This document shows positions 1-7,334 of a stretch of DNA of 39,269 nucleotides, one piece after another; positions within the stretch are counted from its first letter, which is position 1; each line of letters begins with the position of its first letter. The DNA comes from Candidatus Brocadiia bacterium (lineage in GTDB: Bacteria > Planctomycetota > DG-23 > SLPQ01). The notes beneath the pieces are model-generated. The model was not told the origin of the DNA and searched no databases. It worked only from the letters and a program-made list of their open reading frames with translations. Position numbers and translations under genes: made by a program. The DNA is taken from the NCBI GenBank assembly GCA_007131925.1, contig SLPQ01000120.1, forward strand, positions 1 to 39,269, in the 5' to 3' direction.

Positions 1-482
1 CGGCGCGCGTTTTCAAGAAGCACCCTCTCTACCTCGTGGCCCGTCGAGTCGCCGTTTGCGTGGACGATGCGCGCATGGGAGTGCCCGCCTTCCTGGGTAA
101 AGAGCATCCTGCCGTCGTCCCTGTCAAACTTTGCCCCCCATTCGATGAGCTCACTGATCAGCGCCGGCCCCTCGCGCACCACGCGCGCTACGACTTCTAT
201 GTCGCAAAGCCCGGCTCCGGCGCTGAGAGTATCCTGAACGTGACTTTCCTGGCTGTCCTCGCTTGAGAGGACCGCGGCCACGCCGCCCTGGGCATAATTC
301 GTGTTTGACTCGCTTGCACGGTCCTTGGTAAGCACCAGCACGCGCCCATGCCGCGATGCCTCGATAGCCGCTCGCAGGCCCGCCACGCCGCTTCCGATGA
401 CTATTGAATCGGCACTCCAGCTGGAGAGCGCCGATGTGTCGAATGACAGCAGGTATCTCTTGTCGAGAAGGTATTTCTTCAT
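1..482 (-). CDS. nadB: L-aspartate oxidase (NadB), N-terminal part; gene runs off the window
   Basis: This flavoenzyme oxidises L-aspartate to iminoaspartate, the first step of de novo NAD synthesis, in the cytoplasm. About 160 residues are visible. A dinucleotide-binding segment VIGSGVAGLRAAIE lies near residues 28-41, followed by the family signature NTNYAQGGVAAV near residues 66-77 and the EGGHSHARIVHANGD region that contacts flavin and substrate. The ATG at 482 is chosen because it gives the usual short lead before the FAD motif and has AAAGGA about 10 nt upstream. The C-terminal FAD and helical domains lie beyond the window edge. A sigma70-like promoter sits just upstream (522-549), so the gene is probably transcribed separately from xerD. 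Fumarate reductase/succinate dehydrogenase flavoproteins are relatives, but the YAQGG signature favours NadB. Confidence 0.93.
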   Translation of the reverse strand, partial: MKKYLLDKRYLLSFDTSALSSWSADSIVIGSGVAGLRAAIEASRHGRVLVLTKDRASESNTNYAQGGVAAVLSSEDSQESHVQDTLSAGAGLCDIEVVARVVREGPALISELIEWGAKFDRDDGRMLFTQEGGHSHARIVHANGDSTGHEVERVLLENAR

Positions 483-521
483 AGGATACGCGTCCTTTCA
501 CGAGGCATGTACGGAGGTATG

Positions 522-549
522 ATTGTAACAGCTGACGCCGCTTTTGCAA
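522..549 (-). promoter_or_regulatory. Predicted sigma70-type promoter of nadB
   Basis: Read on the minus strand, TTGCAA (544-549) is followed after 16 nt by TACAAT (522-527), about 40 nt before the nadB ATG. Both hexamers are close to consensus. Prediction by eye only. Confidence 0.5.
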
Positions 550-583
550 AATTGTGCATCGCCGGGAGCGAGTCGTACGCCGT

Positions 584-1465
584 TTATCCGCGCGGATGGT
601 ACCTGTGGTGTATCGATTTGAGGCGGTTTCGGTCGACATGCGTGTACACCTGCGTCGTCTGGATGCTGGCGTGCCCGAGCATCTCCTGAACAGTACGCAG
701 GTCCGCCCCGCCGGCCAGAAGGTGCGTCGCGAATGAATGACGAAGAGTATGTGGGTGGACGTTTTTGCGCATGCCCGCAAGCTTTGCATACTTCTTGACA
801 AGCCGCCAGATATGTACGCGCGATAGCGCCGCGCCACGCACGCCCAGAAAGAGCGCATCCGGACTGCCGGGACCGGCCAGCCGGCCACGCCCGTCCCAGA
901 GATACCGCTCTATCGCGTGAATGGCGCTTCTCCCGAGCGGCACCACGCGCTCCCTGGAGCCCTTGCCGAAAAGAAGCACGAGAGAGAGATCGAGCTTGAG
1001 ATCACTCACCCTCACGCCCGCAACCTCCGCTACGCGAGCGCCCGAAGCGTAGAAGGTCTCAAGCATTGCACGGTCGCGAAGGACAAGCGGCCCGGGGCCC
1101 TTTGGCGCGGCAAGAAGCTTGTCAACCTCGCCCGGCTCGAGACAGTCCGGAAGGCGTTTCCACACCTTCGGCGTCTCCAGGGTCGCCGTGACAGCCTCCC
1201 CGACAAGGCCCTCAGAGGCCAGAAACCTGTAAAACATCCTCACCGCCACGAGTGCGCGGGCGATTGAGCTGACCTCGAGACCTCTGCGCTTCTCAGCGGT
1301 CAGAAACTCCTCCACATCCTCGGCCCGCGCCGATCTCGCATCGGCCGAACCCAGAAAGTCGATAAAGCGGCCCACGTCTCGCCGGTAGGCTGCGATGGTG
1401 TTTGCGGAAACTCCGCACTCCGCTGCGAGATACTCCAGGAAGTTCTTAAGCAGCGGGTGCTGCAT
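584..1465 (-). CDS. xerD: Tyrosine recombinase XerD-like
   Basis: This is a 293-aa site-specific recombinase that, with a partner, resolves chromosome dimers at dif. The N-terminal SAM-like DNA-binding domain covers about residues 1-90. The catalytic domain carries the full set R144, K168, H239, R242, H265 and the nucleophile Y274, within HTLRHSFATHLL and LGHASIQTTQVYTHV. The length equals that of typical XerC/XerD proteins, and the GGADLRTVQEMLGH segment is XerD-like. The start at 1465 is chosen because the open frame upstream of it is low-complexity and is explained by the overlapping small gene at 1446-1622. XerC versus XerD is not fully settled without alignment. Housekeeping dimer resolution is more likely than an island integrase, since no mobile-element genes surround it. 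Confidence 0.9.
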   Translation of the reverse strand: MQHPLLKNFLEYLAAECGVSANTIAAYRRDVGRFIDFLGSADARSARAEDVEEFLTAEKRRGLEVSSIARALVAVRMFYRFLASEGLVGEAVTATLETPKVWKRLPDCLEPGEVDKLLAAPKGPGPLVLRDRAMLETFYASGARVAEVAGVRVSDLKLDLSLVLLFGKGSRERVVPLGRSAIHAIERYLWDGRGRLAGPGSPDALFLGVRGAALSRVHIWRLVKKYAKLAGMRKNVHPHTLRHSFATHLLAGGADLRTVQEMLGHASIQTTQVYTHVDRNRLKSIHHRYHPRG

Positions 1466-1622
1466 GTTCCCTGTCGAGCCTGGCCTTGGCCTCCAGGAGC
1501 TCCCAGAACAGGGGGCACTGGGCAAAGTCATCCGCACAGACGCCCACGGCGTAGTCAATACGGTCGAGCTTGAAATTGACAGCGCAGCGGGCGTCGTTGC
1601 TGTCGATAAAGGGACAAACCAT
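1446..1622 (-). CDS. Small four-cysteine protein coupled to xerD
   Basis: This 58-aa protein is too short for most gene callers. A strong GGAGG lies 6 nt before its ATG, and its stop overlaps the xerD start by 20 nt, which suggests translational coupling. It has cysteines C3, C13, C29 and C36, the outer two in the matching contexts VCPF and QCPLF. This pattern suggests a small metal-binding or Fe-S fold or a disulfide knot. The first 45 residues look well structured (hydrophobic and acidic, with Tyr and Trp). The C-terminus is Ala-rich where it overlaps xerD. I do not recognise a named family. The regular Cys spacing and the good ribosome site argue that it is real, and its role beside a recombinase is unknown. 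Confidence 0.7.
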   Translation of the reverse strand: MVCPFIDSNDARCAVNFKLDRIDYAVGVCADDFAQCPLFWELLEAKARLDREHAAPAA

Positions 1623-1747
1623 GATATTCCTCCAACTTGCGCCATCTATTTCATCGGCCTGACCGCCGCGTCGCTTTAACCCGTCATACCTGAGTGCTGA
1701 AACAGATTTGAGATACCTGGAACCTGCAGATTTTGGTCTGGAGGCTT

Positions 1748-3010
1748 TCAGACCATCTCCTGCCAGCCTGCGGGCTTTATGATCTCGCGCAGGACAGTGG
1801 TCGCATACGAGCCCTTCGGCAGGAAAAAGCCGGTTGTAAAGCCGTCCTCATGCTGCTGGAATGTCACCTCGCTGACCGGCACACGCAGCGGGCGACGCAC
1901 GCCCTTGTTCTTGAGGCCGATCCTCAAGTGAAACTGCCCCAGCTTGATGTGCGCCCCATGCAGGACGGCCCATTCGATCTCGCCGGGCTTGCCCCTGGCG
2001 AGCGGGACCTTGTAGCCGAAAATCGGTCCTGAAGGGCTGATTTCGAGGTTGGCCGCCCGCCGGCTCTCCGCCGAGGCGTCTTCCACCAGAAAGACGGCCC
2101 CCTTGTCATGGATGTACGCGTAGTCGCCCTCCATCAGGCGGTCGAGCTCCCTGTAGCGTTGCTTGAGGACCTCGTTGAAGAGGTACGCCTGAAGCGCAGA
2201 GATGTAAAACTCAAGGTACCGCTTCGGCACCCGAGCGAGAATCATGCGGTATTCCCTGCGGGAGGGCTTCATGTCGGCCCACAGGCCGAGCCCGGAGTCT
2301 CTCAGGGCTATGGCGAGGTTTCGCTCGGGCACGAAGCTCTTGGGAAAGAGCTTCAGGCTGCGGTTGTAGTCTCCCTGCCAGGCGAAGCGCCTCGCCTCGT
2401 GAACGCCTGTCCCCTCCTCGGCCGCGCACGGCGCAAAGACTGCCTGCAGGGCGCGATGGTACTTGCCCTTGACAAGGGCGCGCCCGAAGAGTGCGTTTCG
2501 CCCGTGTGATCCGAAGCGCTGCGGGCCGTAAAAGTTGGGCACGCCGCGTCGCTCGAGTATCTCCAGGATCTCGCGGGCGCAAGAGACATCCCCCTGCTCT
2601 ACACCCCGCACACGCACGCGAAAGTAGTTTCCCTTGAGATGGCCGGTACGCAGCTTGTTGGTGTGGCGTGAGATGTGCAGCACCCGAAAAGCCTCAAACT
2701 CTCTTCGATCGAGCCGCGACTCATCTCCTCCCGGCACGCATATGTACTGGCGTGATATCGACTTCACGTCCTTGAGCCCGGCGTAGGAGACCGACCGCAC
2801 GTTGACATCAAAGATCTCCGCAAGCTCACGCGCTACATCAAAGGTGGACAAGCCGCGTTTTTCGATATAGAGATACAGGTGCTCCCCTTTGCCGCAAGGC
2901 TCATACAGCGGGCGCTCCTCGACCTCGAAGTCCTCAATGCGATCCTTTATCCGCCCGCCTGTGCCCGGTATGCTTTCAGTCAGAAATGGAATGTCGAAAA
3001 CGGTGCGCAT
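1748..3010 (-). CDS. truD: tRNA pseudouridine synthase D (TruD)
   Basis: TruD makes pseudouridine at position 13 of tRNA(Glu). The 420-aa product begins with the conserved IKDRIEDFEVEE (residues 21-32, with the nucleotide-stacking Phe). It carries the catalytic motif AGLKDVKSISRQ, in which D81 aligns with the catalytic Asp80 of E. coli TruD. Later segments NYFRVRVRG, NFYGPQRFG and SALQAYLFNEVL are also typical of the family and its TRUD insertion domain. It is longer than E. coli TruD (349 aa) and nearer the longer bacterial/archaeal forms. The ATG at 3010 is preferred over an upstream start because GGGAGGGG precedes it and the family alignment begins there. A 126-nt gap separates it from the membrane-protein gene upstream. 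Confidence 0.93.
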   Translation of the reverse strand: MRTVFDIPFLTESIPGTGGRIKDRIEDFEVEERPLYEPCGKGEHLYLYIEKRGLSTFDVARELAEIFDVNVRSVSYAGLKDVKSISRQYICVPGGDESRLDRREFEAFRVLHISRHTNKLRTGHLKGNYFRVRVRGVEQGDVSCAREILEILERRGVPNFYGPQRFGSHGRNALFGRALVKGKYHRALQAVFAPCAAEEGTGVHEARRFAWQGDYNRSLKLFPKSFVPERNLAIALRDSGLGLWADMKPSRREYRMILARVPKRYLEFYISALQAYLFNEVLKQRYRELDRLMEGDYAYIHDKGAVFLVEDASAESRRAANLEISPSGPIFGYKVPLARGKPGEIEWAVLHGAHIKLGQFHLRIGLKNKGVRRPLRVPVSEVTFQQHEDGFTTGFFLPKGSYATTVLREIIKPAGWQEMV

Positions 3011-3136
3011 GCACGGCCCCTCCCGGCGGTCTACATCCAAGGCCGATAAAGGGTAATGGGCCGCCTCGGTCGTGTCAACCGCCACTGCCGCGGCAGCTGC
3101 GGCGCCTCTGTCGCAGGCGACGTATATGCCCGTCAG

Positions 3137-4762
3137 TCAGTCCGCCCTGGTGTCAGCCAGACGCACGATGTCCAGGACATGCAGGTGAATGCTTCTGAGC
3201 GCACCCAGCGCATCGACAAAGTGCGCACTGGAGGCGCTGTCGGCCTTGACGCCGCCGGCCACGCGATGGATGTGCGAGCGCAGGATGGCACGCCTGGCGG
3301 CCTCGATGGTCATGGCGTTCTTGAGCACCTTGTCAGGTCGCGCGGGACGCCCTTCCAACATATCCAGCGACTCGGCCAAGTCGTCTGCTACCAGCCGGTG
3401 AAAGCGCTCAAAATGTTGCGCCTGCTCCGCCGAAAACTCCACGCCTCTGCCCGACATCCCGGCGGCTTGCGCCGCGAGCACGGCGGTGATGATTCTGCCT
3501 GTTTCGCCAATGTCTCTGCGGACGTACGAAAGGGCGATCTTGCGCAAGCGGTCATTTTCTGAAAGGCCGGCCTCGTCGATCTCGACTGCCATTATTTCAA
3601 GCACTGCAAGCCGGGCGTCCAGCTCCCGCCGGCAGGCGTTCATAAGCCTTTCGATGCCCCTCACGCCCACCAGGTACCCTGAGAGGCTCTTTCTGGCCAT
3701 CTCCAGTGCCACTCGTCCGGCCCCGGCGGTGTGCGCTGCAGCGGCATCGAGGGCTTCGCCGGGGCTTCGGGCCTTTGACGGTTCGAGCACCTCCAGCGGG
3801 TGGCGATCTTCGGCGGCGCCACCGCCGGCCAGAGAGATGGCGACCTGCTCGACGGCCGATACCAGCGGCATAAACGCAACCGCCGAAAAGAGCGCAAACA
3901 TGAGATAAGCGTTTGCAAGCATCCTGTGCTCAGCGAATGTGCCCATGGCAGCTGAAAAGCGCGTCACGAGCGTGCAAAAAGGCCCCAGCAGCGCCATCAG
4001 AAGCGACGCAGCCAGAAGGCCCGTCAAGAGCTCGGCAATGGCAAGCTGCCGGAAGGTCGCACCTCTTGTAAGGCTGGCCACCAGGGCCGCTACCGGCGCC
4101 GCGGCCGCCGCACCCAGAACCGCCGCAGTCGCAGCGTCCTGCGGAAAGCCAATGGCCATAACCAGCACGACTGTCAGCACGCTCGACTGGATCAGCGCAC
4201 TTGTGAAAAATGCAATAACGAAAAGATAAAAGGGATTGTGTCCGATCGACTCTATCGCCGCGGCCAGCCCAAGCGGCCCTGCAAAGGCGATGAGCTCCTG
4301 GACGCTGCCGCTGACAAGCTCAACACCGAAAAAGAGAAGACCCGCCCCAAGCACCACGCTGCCTACGTGGCCCGGCGCGTCATCGCCTGCAATTGCATAG
4401 ACGACAAGCCCTGCGATCATCATGTACGGTGCAGCAATGCCGGGCCGTATAGAGACAATCTGCACAAAAACGGCTGCGGAGAGAGGGAGGCCGAGGATGA
4501 CTGCTGTGGCGCGCCACGAGGACAGAAGCTTCGCGCGGCAAACCGCCGCAAGAGTTTCGGTCGCCTCCACGCCTGATCGGGCAAGAATGCCGGCGGCAGC
4601 CCCTCCCAGAAGTGCGCCGGGCCTCCCATAGCCTGCGAAAATGGCCGCAATGGCCGGATAGGGCGGCAGAAACCGTCCAAGCGACTGTCTTATCCGGCGC
4701 AGGCCGATCACGAAAAGGACAATACCGCCCGCCGCGGCGCTCAGCAAACGAAGGTACATCAT
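3137..4762 (-). CDS. Degenerate Na/Pi-cotransporter family membrane protein with C-terminal PhoU-like domain
   Basis: This 541-aa protein has the NptA/YjbB (PF02690) architecture: two inverted transmembrane repeats over about residues 1-310, then a helical, soluble PhoU-like domain (about 330-541). Intact members carry a QSSSATT-type motif and GANIGTT-type loops in the repeats. Here the first repeat reads GILARSGVEATETL, with no QSS, and the second keeps IQSSVLTVVL (QSS 192-194) but has GAAAAAPVAAL where GANIGTT is expected. Phosphate or sodium transport may therefore be lost or altered, which is inference. The PhoU-like tail suggests regulation or signalling. It follows the PilZ gene by 27 nt, so the two are probably co-transcribed. 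The start could be either of two adjacent Met codons (4762 or 4759). Confidence 0.8.
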   Translation of the reverse strand: MMYLRLLSAAAGGIVLFVIGLRRIRQSLGRFLPPYPAIAAIFAGYGRPGALLGGAAAGILARSGVEATETLAAVCRAKLLSSWRATAVILGLPLSAAVFVQIVSIRPGIAAPYMMIAGLVVYAIAGDDAPGHVGSVVLGAGLLFFGVELVSGSVQELIAFAGPLGLAAAIESIGHNPFYLFVIAFFTSALIQSSVLTVVLVMAIGFPQDAATAAVLGAAAAAPVAALVASLTRGATFRQLAIAELLTGLLAASLLMALLGPFCTLVTRFSAAMGTFAEHRMLANAYLMFALFSAVAFMPLVSAVEQVAISLAGGGAAEDRHPLEVLEPSKARSPGEALDAAAAHTAGAGRVALEMARKSLSGYLVGVRGIERLMNACRRELDARLAVLEIMAVEIDEAGLSENDRLRKIALSYVRRDIGETGRIITAVLAAQAAGMSGRGVEFSAEQAQHFERFHRLVADDLAESLDMLEGRPARPDKVLKNAMTIEAARRAILRSHIHRVAGGVKADSASSAHFVDALGALRSIHLHVLDIVRLADTRAD

Positions 4763-4789
4763 GTGAATCCGTCCCTGTCCAGGACGTCC

Positions 4790-5191
4790 TCAGGCGCGGT
4801 CATCGGGCGCGTGAGCGTTTATGACGATGTCGAGAATCTTGTCTCGATCTTCGCCGGTGATCTCCTTGAAGGTCAGTCCGAGCTGGCAGACCTCGGTATT
4901 CTGATCGATGGCCTCAAGCCACGCCACCTTCGCTATCGCTTTGACCTTTGATCCGGCAAGCTCGATGGTCAATGCCAGAAGGATCTTTTCCATCAACAGC
5001 TCTGTTATCCAGTCCACCTCCGGGACCTGGCCGGTCAGAAGCATACCACCGCCGCCGATGTTGTCAGTGCGGCCCTCGTGGACGCGCTCATCAAGAAACT
5101 CCGGGCTCGTCGAGACAAATCTGTACTTTACCGGGAGCGCCGAATCTATCCTGACGAACTTGCGCTTTTCCCGCCTTGCGTTGTCTCCCAT
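4790..5191 (-). CDS. PilZ-domain protein (predicted c-di-GMP binder)
   Basis: This 133-aa single-domain cytoplasmic protein contains the N-terminal arginine motif RREKRKFVR (about residues 6-14) and the second motif TDNIGGGGMLL. These correspond to the RxxxR and (D/N)xSxxG elements of PilZ domains that bind cyclic di-GMP. The usual Ser of the second motif is Gly here, which could alter affinity. A beta-barrel core follows (KVKAIAKVAWLE, CQLGLTFKEI). The start at 5191 is preferred because GGGAGGT sits 8 nt upstream, whereas the earlier Met at 5212 has no ribosome site. It lies just upstream of, and in line with, the degenerate Na/Pi-type protein, raising the possibility that PilZ controls that membrane protein. 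Confidence 0.85.
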   Translation of the reverse strand: MGDNARREKRKFVRIDSALPVKYRFVSTSPEFLDERVHEGRTDNIGGGGMLLTGQVPEVDWITELLMEKILLALTIELAGSKVKAIAKVAWLEAIDQNTEVCQLGLTFKEITGEDRDKILDIVINAHAPDDRA

Positions 5192-5499
5192 CCTCGGCAC
5201 CTCCCAGTACATGCTCTAACTTGCGCGGCTCCCAGCGCGGCCTGACTCCCGGGTAGGCATCAGCACCTGCCTGCGTGCAGGCGCACAGTCGTTACCGGGA
5301 AAGAGGGCGCTCTTGACCATATCGGCATTTGGGACCGTGCCATTTAGCCTCACGCTCTGGAGATGCCACACGAGTCTCGTGAAAAAGGTTGACCTCCGGC
5401 GCCGATGACTATAGTATCTGGCCCTCTGACGGTTCGCGCATCGCTCACCGGGGGGCGCCTGCGCGTTTTTCGAGGCTCAGGAATATCCGGAGGGTGAGT
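5192..5499. other. Divergent intergenic region between PilZ and lipoprotein genes
   Basis: No gene is seen. The region holds the plus-strand promoter at 5389-5417, an inverted repeat CACGAG-T-CTCGTG (5369-5381) just upstream of its -35 element that could be an operator, and a GC-rich hairpin (GCCTGC-GT-GCAGGC) near 5270-5284. No clear minus-strand promoter for PilZ was found. Confidence 0.5.
5389..5417 (+). promoter_or_regulatory. Predicted sigma70-type promoter of the CsgG-like lipoprotein gene
   Basis: TTGACC (5389-5394) and TAGTAT (5412-5417) are separated by 17 nt, about 83 nt before the ATG at 5500. An inverted repeat lies 8 nt upstream of the -35 element. Confidence 0.5.
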
Positions 5500-6153
5500 A
5501 TGCGAGCATTCAAGATCGGCGGTGTATTTGCGATGCTGGGGGTTGTGTGTGCTGCTATGGGATGTGCGACCGGCGAGAGCTACAGCGCACCCGGCTTCAA
5601 CTTCGCCTCGATCGACAGGGTCGCCATAGTGGAGGTTGAGAGCGCCCTGCGAAACCGCGCCGCGGAAAACCAGATTGGCGACTTCTTCGCCATGGAGCTG
5701 CTCAGAAGGGGCTACACGCCCATCGAGCGCCAGCAGGTGCAGGCGATTTTACAGGAGCAGGAGTTTCAGGCCGGGGACCTCACCAGCGACGCGGAGGCAG
5801 CACGGGCCGGGCGGATTCTCAATGTACCGGCGGTCCTGATCGTGAATATGCCTTCATGGGGAGACCGTATCGACATGACCGCAAAGCTCGTGGATGTCGA
5901 AGATGCCAGCATACTGTGGATGGGCTCTGGCTCCGGCGGCACGCGCAGACCTCTGCGCACAGCCATAGGCGCCGCTGTAGGCGCTGGCGCAGGGGCCGCC
6001 GCAGCGGGCGGCGACACCTCCGGAAGGGCGGCCGGAGCTGCCATCGGCGGCGCCGCCGGCGGCACGGCCGGTCATGTGCTCTCGCCGTCGGAGGCCCAGG
6101 CGGCTCAAAACGTCGTCAGAAAGGTCATGGGGAGTCTGCCGCAGAGAAGATAG
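5500..6153 (+). CDS. CsgG-like lipoprotein with glycine-zipper segment
   Basis: This 217-aa predicted outer-membrane lipoprotein has an N-terminal signal ending in the lipobox AMGC (Cys22). The body (about residues 33-140) resembles the CsgG/LpoB/GNA1162 alpha-beta fold: SIDRVAIVEVES, an ELLRRGYTPIERQQVQAIL helix and strand, then AARAGRILNVPAVLIVNM. A Gly/Ala-rich stretch (about 155-191) looks like a glycine zipper, typical of membrane-inserting or oligomerising segments. The start at 5500 has GGAGG 5 nt upstream and gives a proper signal peptide; the longer open frame upstream does not. Likely role: an envelope accessory lipoprotein. Its partner is unknown, and no curli or penicillin-binding-protein genes are nearby. 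Confidence 0.75.
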   Translation: MRAFKIGGVFAMLGVVCAAMGCATGESYSAPGFNFASIDRVAIVEVESALRNRAAENQIGDFFAMELLRRGYTPIERQQVQAILQEQEFQAGDLTSDAEAARAGRILNVPAVLIVNMPSWGDRIDMTAKLVDVEDASILWMGSGSGGTRRPLRTAIGAAVGAGAGAAAAGGDTSGRAAGAAIGGAAGGTAGHVLSPSEAQAAQNVVRKVMGSLPQRR

Positions 6154-6257
6154 CACGCTTCCCGCGGCACTCGCCGGCCGCTGCAGCGCGCGGGCGCTTT
6201 GAAGCCGGATGCCTTGCAGATCGCAGGATATTTCCTGTAAATAATCTGTCGCTTTCA

Positions 6258-6263
6258 TATAAT
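6258..6263 (+). promoter_or_regulatory. Consensus -10 element upstream of the PP-loop/larE operon
   Basis: A perfect TATAAT lies 53 nt before the ATG at 6317, in an AT-rich patch of otherwise GC-rich DNA. Only a weak -35 (CTGTAA, 17 nt upstream) is visible, so this is a partial prediction. Confidence 0.4.
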
Positions 6264-6316
6264 TTAGTCCACTGCTTTGGTAGATTGTTGGCCGCAAGAC
6301 CAGTGAGGGTGTAAAA

Positions 6317-7324
6317 ATGGCGGGCGCTGTGGCGCTTTTATCCGGAGGACTCGACAGCCAGCTGGCGGCCAGGCTTGTTATCGAGCAAGGTATACGGGTG
6401 GTCGGGCTTCATTTCACTTCGGTATTCAATGCCGCACCAAAACCCGGCGAGCCGACGCCCGCTGAAAGGGCCGCCGAGACGCTCGGCATATCTCTACTTA
6501 AAGAAGACATCAGCGAGCGGCAGATGCAGATATTGCGCGATCCGCCGCACGGCTTTGGCTCGGCGGCCAATCCGTGCATCGACTGCCACATGGCCATGCT
6601 CACCGCCGCCGCGCGCCGCATGGGGGAGGCGGGTGCGGATTTTTTGGTGACAGGCGAGGTGGTCGGCCAGCGGCCGATGTCGCAGCGCCGGCATGTCCTT
6701 GGCATGATAGACCGGGAGACAGGCCTTGGCGGGCTTATACTCAGGCCGCTCTCGGCCAAACTGCTCGAGCAGACACGCCCCGAGGCGGATGGGCTGATCG
6801 ACCGCGACAGGCTCGAGGGCATAAGGGGCAGAAGCCGCTTCAGGCAGATGGCTCTTGCCCGCAGGTTCGGCATACGAAAGTACCCATCGCCGGCGGGCGG
6901 ATGTCTCCTGACCGACCGCGGCTTCGGCGAGCGGGTGCATGACCTGCTCCTCCATGACGAGCTCGACCTCAATGGCGCGCACCTGCTCAAGGTGGGGCGC
7001 CATTACCGCCTGGCACCGGGCACAAAGGCCGTGGTGGGCCGAGATGAGCCTGAGAACATCCGCATAGAGGAGCTCGTGCGCGACGGTGATATCTTGATCG
7101 AGCTGGCCGACATGCCCGGGCCGATGTGCCTCTTGCGGGGTGGAAGATCCGAGGATATTGTGCGTACTGCCGCTTCGCTTGCCGCGCGCGTCTCCAAGGC
7201 GCGCCGGCTCGAGACCGCGCGCGTGCGCGTGCGGTCGGTATATGCCGAGGATGATGGACGCCTCATCGAGGTGGCGCCTGCGCCCGACGAGCTGGCAGGC
7301 GAGCTCTCCGTAAACGCTGCATAA
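6317..7324 (+). CDS. PP-loop ATPase, MnmA/ThiI-like tRNA sulfurtransferase family
   Basis: This 335-aa enzyme has the ATP-pyrophosphatase loop LLSGGLDSQLA at residues 7-17. It also has NPCIDCH (C87, C90), the VTGEVVGQRPMSQ block, and PAGGCLLTD with C196. This is the bacterial family often annotated as tRNA 4-thiouridine synthase or thiouridylase; it adenylates tRNA before sulfur insertion. Relatives with CxxC plus a distal Cys bind a [4Fe-4S] cluster that carries the sulfur, which I infer here. The C-terminal 100 residues (after about 230) form an additional small domain related to DUF814/NFACT-R-like tails. Neither THUMP nor rhodanese domains are seen. It is followed after 10 nt by larE, another PP-loop sulfur-transfer enzyme. 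The substrate is not proven. Confidence 0.82.
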   Translation: MAGAVALLSGGLDSQLAARLVIEQGIRVVGLHFTSVFNAAPKPGEPTPAERAAETLGISLLKEDISERQMQILRDPPHGFGSAANPCIDCHMAMLTAAARRMGEAGADFLVTGEVVGQRPMSQRRHVLGMIDRETGLGGLILRPLSAKLLEQTRPEADGLIDRDRLEGIRGRSRFRQMALARRFGIRKYPSPAGGCLLTDRGFGERVHDLLLHDELDLNGAHLLKVGRHYRLAPGTKAVVGRDEPENIRIEELVRDGDILIELADMPGPMCLLRGGRSEDIVRTAASLAARVSKARRLETARVRVRSVYAEDDGRLIEVAPAPDELAGELSVNAA

Positions 7325-7334
7325 CAGAGGAAAA

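Noticed and set aside
584-1465. xerD as the integrase of a mobile island
   Set aside because: Standard XerD length and motifs, with housekeeping neighbours (nadB, truD). No tRNA junction, transposase or phage genes nearby.
1466-1645. N-terminal extension of xerD
   Set aside because: The extra 60 residues are Ser/Thr/Pro-rich with no recombinase similarity and overlap the better-supported small four-Cys gene. The family start is at 1465.
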